DNA of 64,000 bases, taken from Litchfieldella xinjiangensis (GTDB lineage Bacteria > Pseudomonadota > Gammaproteobacteria > Pseudomonadales > Halomonadaceae). The stretch covers positions 434,001 to 498,000 of the forward strand of contig NZ_JPZL01000002.1 of NCBI RefSeq assembly GCF_000759345.1, written 5' to 3'. The notes beneath the pieces are model-generated. The model saw nothing but the letters and a program-made list of their open reading frames with translations. It did no database searches and was not told the origin of the DNA. Below, in pieces: positions 15,987 through 25,996 of this stretch. Numbering within the stretch: the stretch's first letter is position 1; every line of letters begins with the position of its first letter. The translations under genes were made by a program, and so were the position numbers.

Positions 15987-18308
15987 TTATTGCAACGTGC
16001 CCAGCCCGCTCACCCTGACGACGTCCCTCGCCACCGCGTCGTCCAGCATGCCACGGCCCGTCTCTACCAGCGTGAGCCAGTGCTTGGCGCGGGTGATGCC
16101 GGTATAGACCAGTTCCCGCGTGAGGATGGGGTTGGGGGCATCGGGTAGCAGCAGGGCGGTATGCGTGAATTCCGAACCCTGGGATTTGTGAACCGTCATG
16201 GCGAAGACGGTTTCCACTGCCTGCAGGCGGCTGGGCAATACCCACTTGATGTTGCCGCTGCCGTCACTGGCAGGGAAGGCCACCCGCAGCAACGTGCGGT
16301 CGGGCTGTGCGGTGTGGCGGGCATCGGGCACGGCGAGGGTAATGCCGATATCGCCGTTCATCAGCCCCAGGCCGTAGTCGTTGCGGGTCACCAGTACCGG
16401 GCGGCCTTCGAACCAGCCCTGGTCGAGTTCCAGGTCGCTGGCCTGGAGCAGCCCGGCGAGGCGCAGGGCGCGGCCGATGCGTGGGTTCAGGCCTTCGATA
16501 CCCCACGGGCCCTTGCGAAGGGCACACAGCAATTGGAATTGGCCGTGGGCATTAAGCACGTCACGGGCCCAGTCGTCGAACGGCTTGCGTGCGTCGCCTT
16601 CTCCGAACGTGGCCTGCTCGGGGCGCTGTGTTCGCATCACGTGAAGATAGTTGGCGTAGCCCACCGGCGGAGCAATGGGCTCGCCGCGGCCGTCCTGGCG
16701 GCGTTCGCCGTTATGGGTGAAGCCACCCGGGTGGCCGCTCACCGCCAGCCGGTCCAGCGCCGGGCCGTCGGCGTCCGCCAGGGCGAGGCGGGCGATATCG
16801 GCGTAGTTCTGCTGGAAGACCTCGCGCACGGCGCGTTTCTTGTCTTTGGAGCCGTGGCCGGGGCCGAGCGGGCGGTTGACCGCTTCGGCAAGCTGGCCGA
16901 TGCCGCTGGCCGCATCGAAGCGGTGGCTCACCCGCAGCATGGCGATGGCCTGGTCGAGCGGCTGGCCGTCTGCGTCCTGGTAGTCGTCAGGGATCGGCGT
17001 GCCGGTCACGGCTTCAAGCCATTGGCAGGTTGCCGGGGTGTAGTGGCCGCCTTCGGCGCGCTGGCACAGGTCGCCGAGCACGGCGCCGGCCTCGACCGAG
17101 GCGAGCTGGTCCTTGTCGCCGAGTAGTACCAGGCGGGCGCGGGGCGGCAGGGCGGTGAGCACGGCGGCCATCATCTCGATATCCACCATCGAGGCTTCGT
17201 CGATCACCAGCACGTCGAGCGGTAGCGGGTTGCCGGCGTGGTGGCGGAAGTGGCGGGTATCGGGGCGGGAGCCCAATAATCTATGAAGTGTGGTGACTTC
17301 AGTGGGTATATCGAGCGCTACTGCGCGCTCGGCGACGTTGAATTTATCCAATAACTCATCCAACGGCAGGCGGCTGACCTGCCCGGCAATTGATTCGTTG
17401 AGACGTGCGGCGGCCTTGCCGGTGGGGGCGGCCAGGCGGATGCGCAGCGGGCGCGCGTTATCGGCCAGTTGCAGCGATTGCAGCAGGGCGAGCAGCTTGA
17501 CCACCGTGGTGGTCTTGCCGGTGCCGGGGCCGCCGGTGATCACCGCGAAGCGCGAGCGGGCGGCAAGGGCGCAGGCGATCTTTTGCCAGTCGAGTTGTGA
17601 ATCGGCGCGGGCGGGAAAGAGCGCGTCCAGGGCGGTGGAAAGGGTTCGCGTGTTCTGCGGGTCGCTTGCCGTGTGCCCGCCGCCATCGCGCAGAAAATCT
17701 GCGCTCCCACAAGGACCATTCAGGTCGAGGCGGGTGCCGATCAGCCCGCGAATGTCCTGCTCATACTGCCAGTAGCGGCGCAGGTAGAGCCGCACGTTGC
17801 CGTCCTGTTCGCTGCGAACCAGCGGTGTATTGCCGGGGTTGGGGGCGTTGCCGTCGGCGATCAGCCCGGGGTGCTCGAGCGCAGCGCGCCAGATGCTGAG
17901 TTCCAGCCCCTCCAATACCTCGCTGGGTAGCGGCGGCGGGTCGCTCAGGTCGTCGCCCTCTGGCGGTAATGATAGCGCCAGGTTGGGGGCGGCGAGGGTC
18001 TGGGCGAGGTCCAGGCACACATGGCCGCGACCGAGCTGGTGGCTGGCCAGTGCCGCAGCCAGCAGCAACAAGGGTGAGGCCTCGGCCACTTCACGATGCA
18101 GGAACATCACCAGCGCACGGTCCAGCGCGCGTAGCCAGGCGCGTTCTACCCAGCGGTCGAGCAGGGCGACAAGGGCGTCGACGCTGTCCAGCGCCTCGCG
18201 CGCGTTCTCGTTCGCCGGCGTGTCCGTGTGTTGGGCGGCTTGCGAGGTGTCGTCGTCGAGCAGATCGCCGAACAGGTGGGGCGTGGCGTCATGGGTGCGC
18301 TCGATCAT
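15987..18308 (-). CDS. recD: Exodeoxyribonuclease V subunit alpha RecD
   Basis: A 773-residue SF1B 5'-3' helicase subunit of RecBCD. Walker A GGPGTGKTTTVVKLL lies at about 257-271, with LVIDEASMVD (Walker B) and VLLGDKDQLASVEAG downstream, and motifs TVHKSQGSEF and YTGITRAKHWL near the C-terminus. The N-terminal 200 residues form the RecC-contact domain. The ATG at 18306-18308 overlaps the recB stop by four bases (ATGA), giving translational coupling. The frame stays open far upstream inside recB, but that is shadow. Last gene of the recC-recB-recD operon. Confidence 0.95.
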   Translation of the reverse strand: MIERTHDATPHLFGDLLDDDTSQAAQHTDTPANENAREALDSVDALVALLDRWVERAWLRALDRALVMFLHREVAEASPLLLLAAALASHQLGRGHVCLDLAQTLAAPNLALSLPPEGDDLSDPPPLPSEVLEGLELSIWRAALEHPGLIADGNAPNPGNTPLVRSEQDGNVRLYLRRYWQYEQDIRGLIGTRLDLNGPCGSADFLRDGGGHTASDPQNTRTLSTALDALFPARADSQLDWQKIACALAARSRFAVITGGPGTGKTTTVVKLLALLQSLQLADNARPLRIRLAAPTGKAAARLNESIAGQVSRLPLDELLDKFNVAERAVALDIPTEVTTLHRLLGSRPDTRHFRHHAGNPLPLDVLVIDEASMVDIEMMAAVLTALPPRARLVLLGDKDQLASVEAGAVLGDLCQRAEGGHYTPATCQWLEAVTGTPIPDDYQDADGQPLDQAIAMLRVSHRFDAASGIGQLAEAVNRPLGPGHGSKDKKRAVREVFQQNYADIARLALADADGPALDRLAVSGHPGGFTHNGERRQDGRGEPIAPPVGYANYLHVMRTQRPEQATFGEGDARKPFDDWARDVLNAHGQFQLLCALRKGPWGIEGLNPRIGRALRLAGLLQASDLELDQGWFEGRPVLVTRNDYGLGLMNGDIGITLAVPDARHTAQPDRTLLRVAFPASDGSGNIKWVLPSRLQAVETVFAMTVHKSQGSEFTHTALLLPDAPNPILTRELVYTGITRAKHWLTLVETGRGMLDDAVARDVVRVSGLGTLQ

Positions 18309-21300
18309 GCCGGCGTCTCCGTGTGGCTCGGTGCGTTGGCCGCGGCGGGCTGCCCCTGGAACAGCGCGTCCATGGCTTCGATCAGTTCGCGTGGCGGGCG
18401 TTCGGCATGCACGCCCCGGCTGTCGGCATTGGCGCCCCGCAGGAAGACCGTCAGCGAGCCGCCGATGTGGCGTTCGTAATCGTAATCCGGCAGGCGCGCC
18501 TTGAGCAGGCGATGCAGCGCCAGCAGGTAGAGCGCGTATTGCAGGTCGTAGCGTTTCTCGGCCACGGCCAGACGCATGGCCTCGGGGCTGTAGGCGCTGT
18601 CGTCCGGCCCCAGGTGATTGGATTTCCAGTCGGCCACGTAATAGCGCCCCTCGAACTCGAACACCAGGTCGATGAAGCCCTTGAGCATGCCGTTGAGCGT
18701 ATCGGCATCGAGCTCGGGGCGAGGCGTGGTCGTACCCGCGCTCGGCAGTGTGTAAGCACTTACGAGGGCATCCAGGCGGCGGGTATCGACGTGGTGCGCC
18801 GCGAACCAGAATTCCATCTCGACCTGGTAGGTGGCGAGCGATTCCAGGCTGAACGCCGTGCCGGCTTGGGGCAGTGGCAGCGGGGCGCCGAGCAGGGCGC
18901 CGAACCACTCATGCAGCGTGGGCAGCCACTGCTGCCAGCCACGCACCTGGCAGCGCCGCGCCAGGGTGTCTTCGCGCAGGGCGGGGTCGCTGGCCACCCG
19001 GGCGAAGCCTTGTTCGCCAGCCCACTCGAGAATCCCATGTAAAAACGTGCCAGGTCCGGGGCCTCTCGGGAACCGATGCAGGTTGGCGATCTGCACGGTA
19101 GTGCCGCTATCGTGGGGTTCCTCGATCACCTCTAGGGCAGTGGCTTCCAGTGCGGTGGCCGGTTCGGGCACTGGGGTGGCGCTTTCCGCGCTACGCTCAG
19201 GCACCTCCGGTAAGTCAGCACTTACTGGGGCGGGCTGGGTGGCAGGCATAGTGGCTCCGTCGGCGGAGGTGCGCAGTGCCGAGTAGCTGGCGATCCACCA
19301 GTGTTCGCGGGCGGAACGTGCCGGTATCAGTGCATCGCCCAGGGGCGCATCGTTGGCATCCAGCGAGATGACGCGCTGCTCGATGGGGGGCGCGAGGACA
19401 ATCTCGATGGCGGCGCTTCCCGCTTTGAGCTGCTGGAGCTCGCTTTCGAACGACGCAGGATCGATGGGCTCGCCATTGTTGAGCATCTGGCCGATGGCGC
19501 TGCCTTCCAGCCCCTTGAGCGGAGCCATGCCCAGCCAGGTGGCGTGGCGGGCGCGGGTCAGCGCCACGTAGAGCTTGCGCAGGTCTTCGCCCAGGCGTTC
19601 GCGATCGACGATGGCTAGGGTCTGCTCGTCGGCTTCCAGGCTGATGCGCAGCCGGCCTTCGGCGTCGTGCCAGCGAAGCGGCGAGTCTTCTTTCTTGGCC
19701 GGGCGATGGCCGCAGATGAACGGCAGGAACACCAGCGGATACTCCAAGCCCTTGGACTTGTGGATGGTGATGACCTGCACCAGGTCGGCATCGCTTTCCA
19801 GGCGCAGCTTGTGGGTATCGCCCTGGCCGTCGGGTTGGGCGATGGATTCGGCAAGAAAGCGGATCAGCGCATGTTCGCCGTCAAGCTCCTGGCTGGCCTG
19901 TTGTAGTAGCTCGCCCAAGTGCAGCAAATCGGTGAGGAAGCGCTCACCCTCGCTGGCGGGCCCGCTCGAGAGCAGCTGCCGGGCGATGGCGAAATCGTTG
20001 ATCAGGCGACGCACCAACGGCAGCACGCCTTGGCGCTGCCACAGGCGGTGATAGTCGCGGAACTGCATGACGCGCTGCTCCCAGGCCAGCTCGTCCTCGT
20101 TGAGGTCGTTCAGCGTGGGGATATCCAGCCCCAGGGCCGGCATGGCCAGGGCGGTATGCAGCTTGCGGGTATCGTCGGGCTCGGCGCAGGCGTGCAGCCA
20201 GGCTTCAAGCTGCGGCGCTATGGGTGAATCGAACACCTTGTCCTTGTCGGAAAGATAGACGCTCTTCACGCCCCGGCGTGCCAGCGCCTGGCGGATCGCC
20301 CGTGCCTCGCCCAGGCCGTTGACCAGCACCGCCATGTCGGAGGGTTTCAGCGCTTTGAACGTATCGTTCTCGACCTGTGTTTGGAACCCGGCACGGCCGT
20401 GTTGGCCCTGTTCCAGCAGCTCGGCCATGTAGGAGGCGCAGCGTTCGGCCAAGTCGGCGTGATAGGCGGTCTTGGCCAGCGGTTCGTCACAGGCAAGGTG
20501 CCACAGCGTCATCGCGGGCAGCGGCTGGCCGTTGACGGTGAGCGCATCCTTGCGGCCCTTGGCGCCGACGCTCACGAACGGGACGGGATTCTCCCCCTCC
20601 GCCGATTTGAACAGAAACGCGCCGGGCGGGTGCGCTTCGGCGTGCTCGAAGCAGCGGTTGACCGCCTCGACCATGGCCTGGGTGGAGCGAAAGTTGGTGC
20701 CCAGGGTGACGTGACGGCCCTGGGTATCGCGGCGTGCCCGCAGGTAGGTGTAGATGTCGGCACCGCGGAAGGCGTAGATCGCCTGTTTGGGATCGCCGAT
20801 CAGGAAAATGCCGCACTCGCGGCGATTCTCGCGGATGCGGTAGACGCAATCGAAAATGCGGTACTGCACCGGGTCGGTGTCCTGGAACTCGTCGACCAGG
20901 GCGACCGGGAACTGGCGGCGGATCTGGGTGCCCAGCGCTTCGCAGTTGGGGCCGGACAGGGCGCGGTCGAGGTGCGTCAGCAGTTCGTTGGGGCCCATCT
21001 CGGCGCGGCGTTCCTGCTCGCGGTCGAGCCGTTCGCGGCACCAGTGCACGGCATGGGTGAGCAGGTCGGTATACGGGTCGGGCAGGGCGTGCAATTCGTC
21101 CTGCAGCGATTCCAGGGCGGCCAGCGCCGGGTGGTTCGGCGGCTCGCCCTTGACCCAGATGTCCGCCATGCCCTGGGGCGTCAGGCGTTTCCAGGCGGCC
21201 TCGGTAAGGCCGGGCCAGGTGTCGTCTCCCTGGCACCAGTCGCGCAGCGCACCCAGCCAGTTGGCGCGGCTTCGGGCATTGAAACTCTGTCCCTTGAAGG

Positions 21301-22282
21301 CCTTCTGTTGGGCGGCTTCTTCGAACAGGGTTTCGCACTCGTCGAGCCATTGCGGCCAGGGCGCCTTGAGCTCGGCCAGGCGCTGGGCGGTCTCGCGTTG
21401 GGCGTTGGCAACCGTCTCGGCCGGGGGCGGGGCGCCTTTATCGAGCGCCTGGCATTCGGGCATCAGCCCGCGCACGGCCTGGTGCAACGCTTCGGGGGTC
21501 TTCCAGTGGCGCACCACGGTGGCCAGCTCATCGGCATTCAGCGGATAGTAGAAGCTGCGCCAGTAGTCGCGTACCACCTCAAGCTCCAGCTCGCTCTGGT
21601 CGGTCTCCAGGTTCAGGGAAAACAGGCTGCCACTGTCGAAGGCGTGCTCGCGCAGCATGCGGTAGCACCAGCTGTGGATGGTCGAGACGGCGGCCTCGTC
21701 CATCCACTCGGCGGCGAGCTGCAGGCGCCGGGCGCAGGCGGGCCAGGTGGCGGGATCGTACTCGTCGCGTAGGGAGAGAAGGAGCGGATCTGTCTTGAGC
21801 AGCTCTACTCTTGCTACATTGTCTGTTCCGGCGTCAGGCACCGGGGCTTCTTGACTAGCCGCATCGGCAGCTTCGTCAGTAGAACTCCGCGGAGGCGCTG
21901 TGAACCCTTCCCTGGGCGCTACATTCGACATCCATGTCGAATGACCTCCGCTCTGTTCTGCTCCCGAAGCTTCGGCAATGTGTTGCGTGGCTTCTGGCGA
22001 CTGAAGAAAGACCCCCGCCGCTTCTACCAGCCGTGCACGTATACGCTCGCGCAGCTCCTGGGTCGCGGCATTGGTGAACGTCACCACCAGGATTTCCGGC
22101 GGGGTGAGCGGGCGTTCAAAGGCGGCGTCATCGCCCTCCGAGCGTGCGCCCAGCACCAGGCGCACGTAGAGCAGGGCGATAGTGAAGGTCTTGCCGGTGC
22201 CTGCACTGGCCTCGATCAGGCGGCTGCCGTGCAAGGGGAAGTCGAGCGGATTCAGGGCAACTGGCTGCGCGACGTCGTTCAT
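18305..22282 (-). CDS. recB: Exodeoxyribonuclease V subunit beta RecB
   Basis: A 1325-residue helicase-nuclease. Walker A is ASAGTGKTFTIAL (from about 25), Walker B LVDEFQDTDPVQYRIFD, later helicase motifs include TIHKSKGLEYPLVFLPF and YVALTRARHATW. The C-terminal nuclease keeps GFIDLVFEF (Asp about 1205) and ADWKSN (Asp about 1218, Lys about 1220). It is longer than E. coli RecB (1180). One extra segment, residues about 98-150, includes an in-frame palindromic repeat; another is a Pro/Ala/Glu-rich linker (about 1010-1060) before the nuclease domain. The ATG overlaps the recC stop by four bases. Confidence 0.95.
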   Translation of the reverse strand: MNDVAQPVALNPLDFPLHGSRLIEASAGTGKTFTIALLYVRLVLGARSEGDDAAFERPLTPPEILVVTFTNAATQELRERIRARLVEAAGVFLQSPEATQHIAEASGAEQSGGHSTWMSNVAPREGFTAPPRSSTDEAADAASQEAPVPDAGTDNVARVELLKTDPLLLSLRDEYDPATWPACARRLQLAAEWMDEAAVSTIHSWCYRMLREHAFDSGSLFSLNLETDQSELELEVVRDYWRSFYYPLNADELATVVRHWKTPEALHQAVRGLMPECQALDKGAPPPAETVANAQRETAQRLAELKAPWPQWLDECETLFEEAAQQKAFKGQSFNARSRANWLGALRDWCQGDDTWPGLTEAAWKRLTPQGMADIWVKGEPPNHPALAALESLQDELHALPDPYTDLLTHAVHWCRERLDREQERRAEMGPNELLTHLDRALSGPNCEALGTQIRRQFPVALVDEFQDTDPVQYRIFDCVYRIRENRRECGIFLIGDPKQAIYAFRGADIYTYLRARRDTQGRHVTLGTNFRSTQAMVEAVNRCFEHAEAHPPGAFLFKSAEGENPVPFVSVGAKGRKDALTVNGQPLPAMTLWHLACDEPLAKTAYHADLAERCASYMAELLEQGQHGRAGFQTQVENDTFKALKPSDMAVLVNGLGEARAIRQALARRGVKSVYLSDKDKVFDSPIAPQLEAWLHACAEPDDTRKLHTALAMPALGLDIPTLNDLNEDELAWEQRVMQFRDYHRLWQRQGVLPLVRRLINDFAIARQLLSSGPASEGERFLTDLLHLGELLQQASQELDGEHALIRFLAESIAQPDGQGDTHKLRLESDADLVQVITIHKSKGLEYPLVFLPFICGHRPAKKEDSPLRWHDAEGRLRISLEADEQTLAIVDRERLGEDLRKLYVALTRARHATWLGMAPLKGLEGSAIGQMLNNGEPIDPASFESELQQLKAGSAAIEIVLAPPIEQRVISLDANDAPLGDALIPARSAREHWWIASYSALRTSADGATMPATQPAPVSADLPEVPERSAESATPVPEPATALEATALEVIEEPHDSGTTVQIANLHRFPRGPGPGTFLHGILEWAGEQGFARVASDPALREDTLARRCQVRGWQQWLPTLHEWFGALLGAPLPLPQAGTAFSLESLATYQVEMEFWFAAHHVDTRRLDALVSAYTLPSAGTTTPRPELDADTLNGMLKGFIDLVFEFEGRYYVADWKSNHLGPDDSAYSPEAMRLAVAEKRYDLQYALYLLALHRLLKARLPDYDYERHIGGSLTVFLRGANADSRGVHAERPPRELIEAMDALFQGQPAAANAPSHTETPA
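21881..21959. repeat. Nested-palindrome repeat element inserted in frame within recB
   Basis: Core: CATTCGACAT (21922-21931), CC, ATGTCGAATG (21934-21943), a perfect 10-bp stem with a two-base centre. Outer arms: GCGGAGG (21889-21895) pairs with CCTCCGC (21945-21951), and AGAAC (21881-21885) with GTTCT (21955-21959). The coding strand reads through without a stop, adding a peptide of about 26 residues (around GGHSTWMSNVAPREGF) at RecB residues 108-134. This is a loop where E. coli RecB has no such sequence. The shape resembles REP/BIME-like or Rickettsia-palindromic-type elements. Single copy in this window. Confidence 0.65.
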
Positions 22283-25200
22283 TTCTTGCCTCCGGCTTTC
22301 GTGTCGCTCTCTTTCCTGCCGCCTTTGACGGCCCGATGCACCGGGGCGAGTAGCCGTTCGGTCAGCTGGGCGAAGCTGTCCGGTGACTCGCGCTTGGCTT
22401 CGACAAGGGTCCGGAAGCTCGGCCATTGGTGAACGAGATAGGGGTTACGACCGGCCTCGCCGGCATTGAAGGCGTCGCCATTGTAGGCGGCAGCTGCGGC
22501 GCGCCAGGCATCGCTTTCGTCAGTGCTCCCGGGCGTGCCGGCCTTGCCCAACCAGGCAAAGGCGGTTTCAGTGGCCAGGGGCAGCGGGGCGCGCATACCG
22601 TTCTGCCAGGCGGCAATGAGTTCCTGTAGATGGCGAGTCGCCGCGTCGGGGTCAAGCGGAGGCAGCGTCACATGGCCGGCCTTGGAGAGCAGCCGGGTGG
22701 TCAGCGGTTGACCATTCACATGCCCGGCAAGATGCGCCACCCACGGGCGCAGCAGGTGGTGCCAGTGATACTTGTTCTTCTTGATCAGGCTGCTGCTGGA
22801 CAGCACCAGGCGGCAGCGGCGGCCTTCGTCATCCTGTCGCAAATCTTCCAGCCAGTCCTCCAGTGGCGGGGCGCCAGGGATGGTGAGCTGCACCGCGTCG
22901 GGCGCCTCCAGGGCATGGGGCCATTCCTCCAGCGCGTCTTCATAGGCCTCGAACAGCTCGCCCATCGGTTCGATGAGCTGTTCGCGCATGCGATACCCGA
23001 AGGCGCCCATGGCCAGTACCCCCTCGCCCTGGAGACGGTCCAGTGCCTCGAGCATGGCGGATTCGCGGGGCCTGCCGCTATCCACGGCGCGGCGCTGCAC
23101 CTGAATCAACCGGTCCTGCAATTGCCAGTTGCCTAGGCCATCCAGGGCGAAGGGCTCGTGGTCGAGGCTGGTGAGGTCTTCCTGTTCGAGGAAGACGTTC
23201 AGGCGCGTGGTGAAGAAGGCCCTGGCCGGATCGCGCAGGAAATTGCCCAGTTGGATCAGCGTCAGAGGCGCGTCCTGGTTGTACGTCTCCAGTTCGCCAG
23301 AGGGTGCTTCCGCGGGCTGACTATCATGCACGTCTCGCCACTCATGGGCGTAGGTGAACAGCCGCCGGGACGAGACACCGCGCTCAGCCAATGCCTCCCG
23401 GGTGGGGAAGTAGCGGCGGCTGAACGGTTGCAACGGATGCTCGGTGGTCAGGGCATCGAGCAAGGGGCTCCCATCGGTGGTGTGCCAGCCGGCCTGGAGA
23501 TGGTCGCGTAGCTGCCCGACCAGCACCGAAGGCGGTTTTTCGGCGTTATCGACGATGCTGCGGCCGATCCAGCTCACGTAGAGCTGATCGCGGGCCGAGA
23601 GCAGGGCTTCGAGGAACAGATAGCGGTCGTCTTCACGGCGCGAGCGGTCGCCGGGCCGGTAGTCGCCATTCATCAGGTCAAAATCTATCGGCGGGTGGCT
23701 GCGCGGGTAGTCGCCATCGTTCATCCCCAGCAGGCAGACCCGCTTGAAGGGAATCGCGCGCATCGGCATCAGCGTGGCGAAGTTGACCGCACCGGCCATG
23801 AAACGCTGCGAGAGGCTGTGCTCGTCGATCTGAGACAGCCAGTGTTCGCGCACCACCGAGAGCGGCAACTCGCGGGTCAGGCCGGCCTCTTCGGCGCTCT
23901 CCTGCCAGGTCTGCAGGGTCTGTTCGAGCTGGGTCAGCATCAGGCTGTCCTGGGGCGCCTCGGCGCTGAAACAGGCCTCGAGCAGCTCACGTAGTCGCTG
24001 GGCCCAGCCGTTTACATTGGTGGGTTCGCGTAGCGTATGCCATTGGTCTTCCAGGGTTTCCAGCAGCAGGGCCAGGGGGCCGGCAAGCTGGGCGTCGAGC
24101 CCGCCGATGTCGTCGAAGGGTTCGATACCTTGCCAAGGGCCGGTGGCGGCGTCGCCCACGGTGTAACCCAGAAGCAGCCGGCGCAGGCCGAAGGCCCAGG
24201 TGTTTTGCTCCATGCCGTCGGGCAGGTCGAGGCTGGAACGCTGCCGGCCATGCAGGCCCCAGCGAATCCCGGCGCCCTCGATCCAGCGGCGCAGGGTGGG
24301 CACGTCCGCTTCGTCGAGCCCGAAACGCGCGCGCAGGGCGGGCACATCGAGCAGGTCGAGCAGTTCTCTCACCGAAAGTCGCAGCTCGGGCAGGCGCAGC
24401 AGCTTTTCCAAGGCGATCAGCAGCGGCAGGCGATGGCGGTCGCCCTGGTCGGATAAGGTAAAAGGGATGAAGCGCGGGTCATCGTCCCGGCGCTGGTCGC
24501 GGGCATATTGCCCGAACACGGCCTGGATGTGCGGTGCGTAGTGGTCGATGTCCGGCACCATGACGATGATATCGCGCGGGCGCAGATTGGGGTCGGCACT
24601 GAACGCGGCGAGCAGTTGGTCGTGAAGGATTTCGACCTCGCGCTGGGGGCTGTGCGCCACGTGAAAGACGATGGAATCGTCCTGGGCAGGCGCCACGGCG
24701 GGCCACTGCTCGCGGGTCTCATGCACGGGCCGCAGTTCGCGGATGTCGTCCTGCAGTTGGTTCAGCAGGCGCGTCTGGCCCTGGCTGCTGACGAACGGCT
24801 CGAACAGGTCGATACGCAGCGAGTCGGCGGCAAACAGGCGCTCGTACTGCTGGGCATCGTCGTGCTCGTCGAGCAGGCGCAGGTAGTCGCGGCCCTGCTT
24901 CCCCCAGGCGGCGAGCAGCGGCTGGGCGTGCAGGTGCAGGCCAGCATCGCCGTCGCCATCGCCGAGCACATCGAGCCGGGCGGGCATGCCACCCTTGCGG
25001 CGCTGGCGGTAGCGATCGGCGCGTAGCAGGTCCTTGTGCTCGATGATGTCCGCCCAGTAGTGTTGGCAAGGGTTATGCACGCACAGCACCACCTGGCAGC
25101 AGCGGGCCACCACGGCCAGTGCCTCGAGTGCCTGCTGGGGTAACGACGAGATGCCGAAGACCATCACCCGGCGCGGCAGCCCGGTCGGGCGGTTGTCGCA

Positions 25201-25908
25201 GTCCAGGTGGCGTGCAGCCTCCATGAACCGACGGTGCACCATGGCCCGGCTGGAGTCGATGCCGTCGTCCCCTACGTCCTCGATCAATGCCCGCCAAAGG
25301 GCCGGCTGCCAGCGCTGGGCCTCGTCGATCGGGCGGGACTCGCCACGCGCAGAGATTAGTACGTCCTCGCCGCGCCCCCAGGCTTCCAGCCAATCGGCCC
25401 GGTAGACCTGGTACTGGTCGAACAGATCGGCCAGCCGTTCGGCCAGTTGGTAGTGCTTGCGCAGGTCATCATCATCGGCCAGGAACTGGCGCAGCGGTGA
25501 GAAGGTCTCGCGATCCAGCAATTCGGGAAGCAGGCGCAGCAGCCGCCACAGCAGACGGGCCTTGTCGAAGGGCGAGGTCGCCGGCACCGCGTTGGCGTCC
25601 TGCTCGACGTGGGTGAGCACCGCACGGTAGGCTTGCCACAGGAAGCGCGCCGGCAAGGTAATATCCAGCGCCGCGGCAATCCCAGAGCCGCCGCTGCCGT
25701 CATCGCTCTCGTCGGCGGCCAGGGCGAGTTTCATCCATTGCCCGATGCCGTTGCTCTGCACCAGGATCACTTCGTTTTCGAGCGGGGCCAACGGATGCCG
25801 CTTCATCCACTCTACCGCGACGCCGCGCAGGTCCTCCAGGCGATTGCCATGAATGACCATGAAGCCCGGTGTGAGGGCATTCTCCTGGGGGGCGGCGAGC
25901 GACGGCAT
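22279..25908 (-). CDS. recC: Exodeoxyribonuclease V subunit gamma RecC
   Basis: A 1209-residue RecC, near the E. coli length of 1122. It starts with the characteristic MVIHGNRLEDLRGVAVEWMK region and LVQSNGIGQWMKLALA. Also seen are GISSLPQQALEAL and IVMVPDIDHYAPHIQAVFG from the inactive helicase-like domains, and PMRAIPFKRVCLLGMNDGDY, a strong RecC signature. RecC holds RecB and RecD together and scans for the Chi sequence. It opens the operon recC-recB-recD, with each junction overlapping by four bases. It begins 88 bases after the stop of the siderophore-interacting gene on the same strand. Confidence 0.95.
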   Translation of the reverse strand: MPSLAAPQENALTPGFMVIHGNRLEDLRGVAVEWMKRHPLAPLENEVILVQSNGIGQWMKLALAADESDDGSGGSGIAAALDITLPARFLWQAYRAVLTHVEQDANAVPATSPFDKARLLWRLLRLLPELLDRETFSPLRQFLADDDDLRKHYQLAERLADLFDQYQVYRADWLEAWGRGEDVLISARGESRPIDEAQRWQPALWRALIEDVGDDGIDSSRAMVHRRFMEAARHLDCDNRPTGLPRRVMVFGISSLPQQALEALAVVARCCQVVLCVHNPCQHYWADIIEHKDLLRADRYRQRRKGGMPARLDVLGDGDGDAGLHLHAQPLLAAWGKQGRDYLRLLDEHDDAQQYERLFAADSLRIDLFEPFVSSQGQTRLLNQLQDDIRELRPVHETREQWPAVAPAQDDSIVFHVAHSPQREVEILHDQLLAAFSADPNLRPRDIIVMVPDIDHYAPHIQAVFGQYARDQRRDDDPRFIPFTLSDQGDRHRLPLLIALEKLLRLPELRLSVRELLDLLDVPALRARFGLDEADVPTLRRWIEGAGIRWGLHGRQRSSLDLPDGMEQNTWAFGLRRLLLGYTVGDAATGPWQGIEPFDDIGGLDAQLAGPLALLLETLEDQWHTLREPTNVNGWAQRLRELLEACFSAEAPQDSLMLTQLEQTLQTWQESAEEAGLTRELPLSVVREHWLSQIDEHSLSQRFMAGAVNFATLMPMRAIPFKRVCLLGMNDGDYPRSHPPIDFDLMNGDYRPGDRSRREDDRYLFLEALLSARDQLYVSWIGRSIVDNAEKPPSVLVGQLRDHLQAGWHTTDGSPLLDALTTEHPLQPFSRRYFPTREALAERGVSSRRLFTYAHEWRDVHDSQPAEAPSGELETYNQDAPLTLIQLGNFLRDPARAFFTTRLNVFLEQEDLTSLDHEPFALDGLGNWQLQDRLIQVQRRAVDSGRPRESAMLEALDRLQGEGVLAMGAFGYRMREQLIEPMGELFEAYEDALEEWPHALEAPDAVQLTIPGAPPLEDWLEDLRQDDEGRRCRLVLSSSSLIKKNKYHWHHLLRPWVAHLAGHVNGQPLTTRLLSKAGHVTLPPLDPDAATRHLQELIAAWQNGMRAPLPLATETAFAWLGKAGTPGSTDESDAWRAAAAAYNGDAFNAGEAGRNPYLVHQWPSFRTLVEAKRESPDSFAQLTERLLAPVHRAVKGGRKESDTKAGGKK

Positions 25909-25996
25909 GCAAAGTCCTTGGCGGGGAAACGACTGCCGCTATGGTGCCGCAAATGCAGGCACCGTTAAACGCGTTTTGTCGGGCCGGGCGCGTCGC

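Noticed and set aside
20381-21772. 463-codon plus-strand frame
   Set aside because: Antisense to recB, whose motifs are unmistakable.
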